DNA of 12,718 nucleotides, taken from NCBI GenBank assembly GCA_041655255.1, contig JBBAFS010000048.1, forward strand, positions 1 through 12,718. Direction: 5' to 3'. Position 1 is the first letter of the stretch; the number at the start of each line of letters is the position of its first letter. Under the pieces are notes generated by a model. It had not been told where the DNA came from and did not search any database. It worked only from the letters and a program-made list of their open reading frames with translations. The position numbers and the translations under genes were made by a program. Origin of the DNA: JBBAFS01 sp041655255. GTDB taxonomy: Bacteria > Spirochaetota > Spirochaetia > Sphaerochaetales > Sphaerochaetaceae. Shown piece after piece: positions 7,989 through 12,718 of this stretch.

Positions 7989-8890
7989 CAATCGATGCTA
8001 CAACCATATTGACCACACTGTTCTACAAAGAAGCTAATGGGCCTCTGGGAGCATACACCGAAGATACTCTTAATCTCGATAACAGCATTAAAGAAAAAGC
8101 TGAAACTGATGATGACAATTTGACTGGCATCTCGATTGGAGATGGTTTAGATATAGACCTTAAAATCAAAGATGGCACCGAACCTAAGGAAGATAAAGGT
8201 TCGTGGGAATATGAGCTTACACTTAAAGATGATGATGCAGGAGATGCAACGTACGTAATTAAAGTTGAAGCAGATGGTAAGACAACATTTGGACAGAAAG
8301 TAGACGATGAGAATATCGATGTAAGTCCAGTAAAAGTTACTCTAACTGCTGATCGTTTTGGCAAAGGCATATTTGAGGTCGATGCTGATGACATTGATAA
8401 GAAAACTAATAAAGTTTATTTAAAGGGAAGTAGAGTCTCCTTATTGGCTCAAGATAGTGATGATGACAAGTATGAGTTTCACCACTGGATAGAAGAGGCC
8501 AAGAGAATCAATGGCCTTGATAAAACAAACGAGCAAACGAAGCTTATAACGCTTCATGAGGATATTGATGTAATAGCAAGATTTGCTTTTAAGGCTGATG
8601 GCCCACTGGGTAAAGAAGATACGATAGAACTTGATTTCTCTGGTAATAAAGAAGAAACTAAAATTAATTATGATGACGGTGATGGCAAAATTAGTGGCAT
8701 CTCGATTGGAGATGAATTCGGTATAATTCTTAATATCAATGGTATTCCTAAAGAGAGTAATGGTTCGTGGGAATATGAACTCAAACTGAGCGGCAACGAT
8801 GCAGGTGATGCGACATACATCGTCAAAATTGACAAGGAAGGGACAAGGAAGGGAAGCCAACGTTTGGGCAAAGAAGAGGTAATCAATTGA
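7880..8890 (+). pseudogene. Copy B fragment 2: end of module 1, whole module 2, start of module 3
   Basis: This frame opens at 7880 just after a TAA; its first ATG is 7913. It contains a divergent first InlB-like segment (MFTAYVNKEG, TLTIDATTILTTLFYKEA), then a full module with WEYELTLKDDDAGDATYVI, TFGQKV, YLKGSRVSLLAQDSDDD and FHHWIEE, then the start of a third module (GISIGDEFG, WEYELKLSGNDAGDATYIV). In-frame homology ends at the 11-bp duplication (8831-8852); the last residues to the stop at 8890 are shifted. The second module's FHHWIEE half is much closer to copy A's first module than fragment 1 is. Confidence 0.6.
8831..8852 (+). repeat. Exact 11-bp tandem duplication inside copy B
   Basis: GACAAGGAAGG occurs twice back to back (8831-8841 and 8842-8852). 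Eleven is not a multiple of three, so the duplication shifts the frame. Deleting one copy gives DKEGKPTFGQ, restoring the TFGQ motif seen in copy A and in module 2 of copy B. Confidence 0.85.
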
Positions 8891-9192
8891 TTTCGGTTTC
8901 ACCAAATCTTGTTGTGCTTATTCCTAAATCGAGAGATCACAAAGGTGATTTTATGACATCTTCGACAGCGATCAAGTTTGATGGAAAAACTGGTCAAAGG
9001 AAGTACTTAGGAGGAAGCCAAGTAGAACTAAGCCAAGGACTAAGTGGATCAGTCTTCCTCACCTGGGAGGTGAGTGAATGGGGGGGGTTGGAGGACTTAA
9101 TGTTTCTACTTCCACCAATCAAACGATTACCTTACCTACCGCAAAAAAGGAGTTTACTATTACAGCTAGGTATGCTTCGACAAGTAGCGTGA
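8842..9192 (+). pseudogene. Copy B fragment 3: rest of module 3
   Basis: After the 11-bp duplication the homologous frame reads KPTFGQ at the restored junction, then ISVSPNLVVLIPK, then KYLGGSQVELSQGLSGSVFLTW, the InlB-like part of module 3. It reaches the G8 tract at 9080-9087 and there falls out of frame, ending at 9192. The nearest start is TTG 8887 without a ribosome site, so independent translation is unlikely. Confidence 0.5.
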
Positions 9193-9662
9193 AATTTGAT
9201 GAAAGAAAGAGTAATGACTTAGGTACGTCCTACAATCTAAAAACTAATCAAATAACTGCCCATAGATGGGATATATCTACCTTAGCAAATAACACAACTC
9301 TCTCTTTCTACTTTGATCCTGAGCCAGTGCCAAACAGGTTTGTTCTTCTATATGAAGGGGTCATTATGATTGATACAGAATGGATATATAACGGCCTGGA
9401 ATGGGGTTTCACAAATGAATATATGGAGAGCAACGCTATTACCTTTTTTAATAGGAATAAAATAAGTGTATCCAAATTCGTAGCTGACAATAAGGGCAAA
9501 TATCAAGGCCTTGAAACTGTAAGTACAGAGGAGGTACATCTAGCTGGAAAGGTTAACCAAATCCTCAAGAAAAACGCTGGTAAGAATAATGTGACTGTTT
9601 TAGTGTATGAACACCCTGATGTTAAGCCCGGCGGATATGGTGCCTATTATAAACTTTGGTAA
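9078..9662 (+). pseudogene. Copy B fragment 4: C-terminal domain
   Basis: The frame begins in the G8 tract (an ATG at 9078 reads MGGVGGLNV) and carries the end of module 3 (TITLPTAKKEFTITARYAS) plus the C-terminal beta domain. That domain aligns with copy A through ITAHRWD, LSFYFDPEPVPNRFVLLYEG and a terminal GAYYKLW (copy A: VTVHHWS, LAFQYDPEAVGNHFVVFYKN, GWKYKIIQ). It has no signal peptide of its own, so it makes sense only as part of the longer gene. Confidence 0.6.
9080..9087 (+). repeat. G8 homopolymer at a frame break
   Basis: Eight consecutive Gs lie exactly where the reading frame of copy B shifts. With nine Gs (or six) the frame joins as SEWGGVGGLNV. Copy A has no such run at the matching place. 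It is a candidate slipped-strand switch, or a homopolymer sequencing error. Confidence 0.7.
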
Positions 9663-9690
9663 TAATCGGTGGTGACAACTACTATCACAT

Positions 9691-9876
9691 TCAATTATGG
9701 GATAGGACCTCTATTGTAGTGCCCAGTGCTGTAGTTAGTAGTAGTATAAATAAATATCCAATATAAGTAGCTCCCCAAATTAGCAACAACGAATGATATA
9801 AAAGGGGTTTCTTAACGAAAGGCTCATTCAAACCTAGGGCAATGGTGAATATATCGGAGGTGGAAAAACTGTTCAT
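9691..9876 (-). pseudogene. Possible N-terminal remnant of an ISL3-type transposase
   Basis: A 61-codon minus-strand frame beginning MNSFSTSDIFTIALGLNEP. From memory, the pattern D-I/L-F-T-x-A-L-G-L-x-x-P plus a following V-K resembles the N-terminus of ISL3-family transposases, which run to about 400 residues. Here similarity stops near residue 22; the rest is a hydrophobic run (LLYHSLLLIWGATYIGYLF) without a transposase feature. No terminal inverted repeats were found. The alternative is a small one- or two-helix membrane protein, or chance. The ribosome site is weak. Confidence 0.35.
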
Positions 9877-9989
9877 GATACATTACTTCTTTGATTATCA
9901 AGATACCAAGCCAGAACTATATCTCCATTAAACCTTTCTATTTTTCAGATTCCCATTAAGTGGTTTCGTACACTAAACAGAGAAAGGCC

Positions 9990-10031
9990 TTCATTTCAAG
10001 TTCTTATTCTACCTATTCGGTCATTTGTAGG
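9990..10031 (+). repeat. 42-bp downstream element, copy 2
   Basis: Partner of 6928-6969 with about 34 of 42 identical positions and no gaps. Its ATTCGGTCATTTGTAGG end resembles the unit ATTCGGTTAAAAGTAGG of the array at 3774, in the same orientation. Confidence 0.55.
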
Positions 10032-10116
10032 TTGTTGTTTGTATGTTATTGGTTTGTAAGGATATGTGAATGGGTATGTTGAATGAACAAGGTGGTAGTA
10101 ATAGATCCTCTACTGT

Positions 10117-10146
10117 TCCCCCTTTGTGAAGTAATCACTAGGGGGA
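10117..10146 (-). terminator. Hairpin just downstream of the DUF4032-like gene
   Basis: TCCCCCT (10117-10123) pairs with AGGGGGA (10140-10146), and inside it GTGA (10126-10129) pairs with TCAC (10135-10138). It lies 17 bp past the stop at 10164 in the direction of transcription. No T-run follows on the minus strand, so it may be a weak or factor-assisted terminator. Confidence 0.4.
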
Positions 10147-10163
10147 TGAAGTAGAATATAGAT

Positions 10164-10571
10164 CTATGCTGCTTTATTGGGAATCATAAGATGTGAAAGG
10201 TATTTACCTAAGCCTTTACCGTAACGGGCAGCATAATCTATTGCTGCATATTGTGCTGGTACGTTAGGATTACTCTCTTGCAAGAAATACCAGTGATCGG
10301 AGACTTGGAAAAAGAGTTCATTTAAAGGAATATGTTTAAATGCGTGTTTCACTTCCCATCTCCTTAACGTTTCCATGATTGGGAAAAATACGTTTTCTCC
10401 CCAAGAAAAAGCAGCTTCCTCAAACGTTACAGTCCAAGGAATGTTCTTGTTGATAAGATACTTGTGCATCTCAATGTGTTGAGAAAGGGCCTTAAAGTCT
10501 TTTTCACTAAAAAGCGACCCGGTCTGTGACTGGATGAAAAGCATCTTCCGATTGGTAGTCTCATTATTCAT
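10164..10571 (-). CDS. Small protein resembling the helical part of DUF4032
   Basis: A 135-residue cytoplasmic protein with no signal peptide and no long hydrophobic segment. The start is secure: AAAGGAGG lies 6 nt before the ATG. Residues about 50-115 (FEEAAFSWGENVFFPIMETL, then a Phe/His-rich stretch, then SDHWYFLQES and YAAIDYAARYGKGLG) resemble the helical region of DUF4032-type proteins as I recall them, which contain AA-x-W-x2-x-V-Y-x-P and later D-L-Y-x-W-x2-x-H-x-x-Y-L. Larger proteins in that group also carry a ParB-like or kinase-like domain, which is absent here. The function is not known. It is divergently transcribed from the rubrerythrin gene, so the two may share the intervening control region. 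Family assignment is from memory of the pattern and is uncertain. Confidence 0.6.
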   Translation of the reverse strand: MNNETTNRKMLFIQSQTGSLFSEKDFKALSQHIEMHKYLINKNIPWTVTFEEAAFSWGENVFFPIMETLRRWEVKHAFKHIPLNELFFQVSDHWYFLQESNPNVPAQYAAIDYAARYGKGLGKYLSHLMIPNKAA

Positions 10572-10592
10572 GTGACCCCTCCTTTGTAAACG

Positions 10593-10620
10593 ATTACATT
10601 GATATATTAAATATGCACAA
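10593..10620 (-). promoter_or_regulatory. Candidate promoter of the DUF4032-like gene
   Basis: Read on the minus strand: TTGTGC (10620-10615), 16-nt spacer, TGTAAT (10598-10593), about 22 nt before the start codon. The -35 is weak, so this is tentative. Confidence 0.3.
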
Positions 10621-10690
10621 TATATGAAAAAAAGGCAACTACCTTTGCGAATATATCTTCGTTCTAAAGCTTATTTACTAGATTTTAAGC

Positions 10691-10728
10691 CTATTGTTCT
10701 ATTAAAGAGGAGTTAAGCAGAACAATAG
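10691..10728. promoter_or_regulatory. 10-bp inverted repeat upstream of the rubrerythrin promoter
   Basis: CTATTGTTCT (10691-10700) and AGAACAATAG (10719-10728) are perfect reverse complements separated by 18 bp. It could be an operator for a dimer binding at two turns' spacing, or an RNA hairpin. No regulator can be named. Confidence 0.5.
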
Positions 10729-10748
10729 CTTAAGAAGAAATTCTTAAG
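10729..10748. promoter_or_regulatory. Palindromic operator candidate abutting the -35 box
   Basis: CTTAAGAA-GAAA-TTCTTAAG is a perfect 8-bp inverted repeat around GAAA. It starts at the base after the previous inverted repeat and ends at the base before the -35 hexamer. The position fits a repressor or activator site for a stress gene. As RNA it would be a stem capped by a GNRA tetraloop, but it lies upstream of the inferred transcription start. Confidence 0.55.
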
Positions 10749-10777
10749 TTGCAGATGTACTCAGAGCTTGGTACTAT
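10749..10777 (+). promoter_or_regulatory. Sigma-70-type promoter of the rubrerythrin gene
   Basis: TTGCAG (10749-10754), a 17-bp spacer, and TACTAT (10772-10777). Transcription would start near 10784, giving a leader of about 19 nt that contains the AGGAGG ribosome site (10792-10797). Confidence 0.65.
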
Positions 10778-10802
10778 ACACACACATCGATAGGAGGTTC
10801 TC

Positions 10803-11282
10803 ATGGATATTTTTGATATTGCAATCAAAATGGAAGTGGAAGGGGCTACTTTTTACAGAGAGTTAGCATCTCGGTCACAAGTAGATGGATTCAAAGCTAT
10901 TTTTACTATGTTAGCCGAAGATGAAGATCGACATAAAGAGACCTTTGAGGCAATGAAAGAGAATCGGAGTGTTCCCCCAAGCAGTGCTGATGCTTCGGTT
11001 AGGGCTGCACAAATATTTAAGCAATTCTCTAAAGATGAAATTTTACAACACACCAGTGAAATTGAGTTGTACCAAAAAGCTCTCGACATCGAACAAAGAA
11101 GTATCGACTACTACAACGAACAATTAGAAGCAACAGAAGATACTGCCCAAAAGAGAATCATTACAAAGATTATTGAAGAGGAGAGACGACACTACGAACT
11201 CATCGACGATATTATCGTGATGGTTGAACGCCCGGAGCGTTGGGTCGAGGATGCCGAATTTGGGGTCCGAGAAGAGTATTAA
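10803..11282 (+). CDS. Rubrerythrin-type ferritin-like protein
   Basis: A 159-residue cytoplasmic four-helix protein with the di-iron ligand pattern of the rubrerythrin/ferritin-like superfamily. Helix A has Glu11 or Glu13 (MEVEGATFYREL), helix B has EDRH (E41, H44), helix C has Glu97 (ALDIEQRSIDYY), and helix D has ERRH (E127, H130). It lacks the C-terminal rubredoxin Cys pairs of full rubrerythrins and ends with ERPERWVEDAEFGVREEY. Relatives reduce hydrogen peroxide or handle iron in anaerobes and microaerophiles; the electron donor here is unknown. AGGAGG lies 5 nt before the ATG, and a good promoter with adjacent palindromes stands upstream, which suggests regulated, probably stress-linked expression. 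Its stop overlaps the stop of the convergent macrodomain gene. Confidence 0.9.
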   Translation: MDIFDIAIKMEVEGATFYRELASRSQVDGFKAIFTMLAEDEDRHKETFEAMKENRSVPPSSADASVRAAQIFKQFSKDEILQHTSEIELYQKALDIEQRSIDYYNEQLEATEDTAQKRIITKIIEEERRHYELIDDIIVMVERPERWVEDAEFGVREEY

Positions 11283-11800
11283 CACCCGTCACATGCTGAG
11301 GCTAATTCGTGTTTGTACAGATCAAAACATTCTTGATCAAAACAGACGAAAATTAGATCCTTAATCTCATGTGGGACTGAACGCAAAAAGGAGGTAACAG
11401 CAGAGACAGCAACTGCAGTTGCCTCTTTTTTTGGATAGTTGTACACACCTGTACTAATAGCAGGGAAGGCGATGGATTTAATCTTGTAATCTACTGCTAA
11501 TTGAAGTGAACTTGTGTAACAAGATCTTAGAAGCTCCTCTTCTTGCTGATCTCCACCCTGGTACACAGGACCGACCGTATGAATCACATACTTTGCTTTT
11601 AGGTTGTAGCCTTTGGTAATTTTAGCACTACCAGTGAGACATCCTCCAAGAGTTTTACACTCAGCTAAAAGCTTTGGTCCAGCTGCTTTATGAATAGCAC
11701 CATCGACTCCACCTCCACCTAAGAGGGTGGTGTTCGCTGCATTCACAATAGCTTCAACGTTGAGGCGGGTAATGTCTTCTCTCATTACTCGTATATTCAT
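11279..11800 (-). CDS. Macrodomain protein (ADP-ribose / O-acetyl-ADP-ribose binding, MacroD/YmdB type)
   Basis: A 173-residue single-domain protein with all macrodomain landmarks: EDIT (8-11), IVNAANTTLLGGGGVDGAIH (18-37), the GSAKITKGYNL strand, YVIHTVGPVYQGG (71-83) and FPAISTGVYNYP (112-123). The Asn-rich first loop and Gly-rich second loop bind ADP-ribose. MacroD/YmdB relatives hydrolyse O-acetyl-ADP-ribose or remove mono-ADP-ribose from acidic side chains. The length is normal. No ribosome site precedes the ATG at 11800. Instead an extended -10 box ends 5 nt before it, so translation may be leaderless or may begin at the internal ATG (residue 6, at 11785). It lies 40 bp after the GGDEF gene on the same strand but seems to have its own promoter. 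Confidence 0.92.
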   Translation of the reverse strand: MNIRVMREDITRLNVEAIVNAANTTLLGGGGVDGAIHKAAGPKLLAECKTLGGCLTGSAKITKGYNLKAKYVIHTVGPVYQGGDQQEEELLRSCYTSSLQLAVDYKIKSIAFPAISTGVYNYPKKEATAVAVSAVTSFLRSVPHEIKDLIFVCFDQECFDLYKHELASACDGC

Positions 11801-11805
11801 ACTTT

Positions 11806-11814
11806 ATTATAACA
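11806..11814 (-). promoter_or_regulatory. Extended -10 promoter of the macrodomain gene
   Basis: On the minus strand TGTTATAAT reads as an extended -10 (TGn-TATAAT, perfect hexamer at 11811-11806), 5 nt before the annotated ATG. No recognisable -35 lies 17 bp upstream. Transcription would begin at or very near the A of the start codon. Confidence 0.5.
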
Positions 11815-11840
11815 CAAGTAAGGAAGTGAGGTACGCTATA

Positions 11841-12718
11841 CTATAACGTGGTTTGTAAATGGATAGCATACGGCTTATTGGCATGCTTTGCTTCATACAG
11901 CGCATCATCAGCACGTTGAAACAGAGTCTCATACGTATCACCTTGAAGCGTGTTTGTCACACCGATACTCACCGAGATAGGAATATCATTATAAGGTCTA
12001 CTAAGATACTCACTTAAATACTCAATTTTCTCCAACAGGTAATCACCTAAAGGGTAGTTTTGCATATAGACACAAAATTCATCACCACCAATTCGTCCAA
12101 CAATATCATCACTTCTGAATGTTCGTTGAAGACCTTGAGCAATGTATTGAAGAACTTTATCACCTGCAAGGTGGCCATAGGTATCATTTGTCTCTTTAAA
12201 CTTATTCGTATCGATAACAAACAGTGCATCGGAAGTCGATGATGTATGTTCACTAAGGCGTTGAGAGATTAACTCTTTAGTTGTTTGAGCATTATAAATT
12301 GAGGTCAACCCATCGTATTGTAACTGATCAAGTAGTTGTGCTTTCTCTCGAGACTCTTTACTCACATCGACTAACTTCCCCATTGCCCCTTGGGTTCTCC
12401 CCTTATTATCAATGATGTTCAACAGCACAACACGAAATATCTTATCTTCGGCCTCACTCTCTATATGGAGAAATGGGGGATGAATGGGATCGTAGTGCTC
12501 AAGAAGATCTAACAGGTTTGGAATCACTTGTTGATGATTCTCATCATCGATGAGTACATGAAGTAATTCAGAACTAATAATCTTCTTTTTTTGAGGAATA
12601 TATTCAAACAAATATTCGTTAGAAATTGCACTAAGTGCTTTGTAACGACTATTTTGGCGATTGAGTTTTGTGTTCGCTCTCACAGTAAAAAAGATACTTG
12701 TTAAAATGGTTACTAATA
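11841..12718 (-). CDS. Membrane-anchored GGDEF diguanylate cyclase (partial, 5' end missing)
   Basis: The frame stays open to the right edge, so the N-terminus is outside the window. A GTG at 12683 is not a convincing start, because the preceding codons encode LVTILTSIFFT, the end of a likely membrane helix, followed by the basic RANTKLNRQN. A PAS-like sensor segment follows (about 60-110 counted from 12683, ending in VDVSKESREK), then the linker DQLQYDGLTSIYN and a GGDEF domain with RIGGDEFCVYM (motif 199-203). The inhibitory I-site RxxD is present as RSDD, five residues before GGDEF, and the DTNKFKETND and SVSIGVT segments are intact. The enzyme is therefore predicted to make c-di-GMP from two GTP with product inhibition. 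The input signal is unknown. Confidence 0.9.
   Translation of the reverse strand, partial: LVTILTSIFFTVRANTKLNRQNSRYKALSAISNEYLFEYIPQKKKIISSELLHVLIDDENHQQVIPNLLDLLEHYDPIHPPFLHIESEAEDKIFRVVLLNIIDNKGRTQGAMGKLVDVSKESREKAQLLDQLQYDGLTSIYNAQTTKELISQRLSEHTSSTSDALFVIDTNKFKETNDTYGHLAGDKVLQYIAQGLQRTFRSDDIVGRIGGDEFCVYMQNYPLGDYLLEKIEYLSEYLSRPYNDIPISVSIGVTNTLQGDTYETLFQRADDALYEAKHANKPYAIHLQTTL

Larger units (their letters stand above)
7380..9662 (+). pseudogene. Lipoprotein with divergent InlB B-repeat-like domains (copy B, frame-disrupted)
   Basis: Tandem paralog of the 4843-6579 gene. The start is ATG 7380, matching copy A's ATG, with AGGT 5 nt upstream; a second ATG sits directly before it at 7377. The lipobox reads IVSC. 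The reading frame breaks three times: a net +5 (or -1) near 7884-7888; an exact 11-bp tandem duplication (8831-8852); and a G8 tract (9080-9087) that needs 9 or 6 Gs. Removing 5 bp and 11 bp and adding one G gives 2268 nt, or 755 codons plus stop, homologous to copy A throughout. Removing the 11-bp copy restores the conserved TFGQ motif. Copy B has three modules where copy A has two. It is either a decaying gene, a gene switched off by slippage, or affected by sequencing errors; the exact duplication argues for real mutation. Confidence 0.75.
9663..10163. other. Intergenic region after copy B
   Basis: About 500 bp between copy B and the DUF4032-like gene. It holds the possible transposase remnant (9691-9876, minus), the second 42-bp element (9990-10031) and a hairpin next to the DUF4032-like stop codon (10117-10146). 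No clear terminator for copy B was found. Nothing else is recognisable. Confidence 0.55.

Noticed and set aside
8023..8394. Minus-strand ORF of 123 codons
   Set aside because: It lies antisense to copy B module 2, is Ser/Pro/Leu-rich as expected for a shadow of an acidic repeat gene, and has no ribosome site.
8441..8905. Minus-strand ORF of 154 codons
   Set aside because: It mirrors copy B modules 2 and 3 and shows no recognisable domain. The plus frame has clear homology to copy A.
12681..12683. GTG as the true start of the GGDEF protein
   Set aside because: The frame stays open upstream to the window edge and encodes what looks like the end of a membrane helix.

Overview
The window looks like chromosomal DNA of an AT-rich, outer-membrane-bearing bacterium. 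It encodes an RND/MMPL exporter, a periplasmic LolA-like protein, a probable beta-barrel protein and surface-type lipoproteins with spaced lipoboxes. The RND plus LolA-like pairing, the atypical lipoproteins and the rubrerythrin/macrodomain/GGDEF mix would fit a spirochaete such as a Sphaerochaeta or Treponema relative. That placement is inference; no rRNA or marker gene is present.

Left region (1-3595, minus strand): a tightly coupled three-gene operon, read as RND/MMPL transporter, LolA-like outer-membrane lipoprotein-sorting family protein, then a secreted protein that runs off the left edge. Both junctions are 4-base ATGA overlaps. The likely role is moving a lipid or lipoprotein cargo from the inner membrane across the periplasm. 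Positions 3596-3941 are non-coding and hold a strong hairpin and a 23-bp tandem repeat array that may be the end of a lost insertion sequence. A small polytopic 4Fe-4S membrane protein follows (3942-4604, minus).

Centre (4605-10163, plus strand): two paralogous lipoprotein loci in tandem. Copy A (4843-6579) is intact. Copy B (7380-9662) carries one extra ~570-bp module and is broken by three separate lesions: a ~5-bp insertion, an exact 11-bp tandem duplication and a G8 tract that is one base off frame. Correcting all three gives an open frame of 756 codons including the stop. Both proteins contain domains resembling divergent InlB B-repeats. The two loci share a 56-bp upstream block and a 42-bp downstream element, so whole loci were duplicated. 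A probable transposase remnant lies behind copy B.

Right region (10164-12718): a small protein resembling part of DUF4032 (minus); a ferritin-like/rubrerythrin protein (plus) with a clear promoter abutted by two stacked palindromes; a macrodomain protein (minus) whose -10 box lies almost on its start codon; and a membrane-anchored GGDEF diguanylate cyclase (minus) that runs off the right edge. These look like separate oxidative-stress, ADP-ribose and c-di-GMP signalling genes rather than one pathway.
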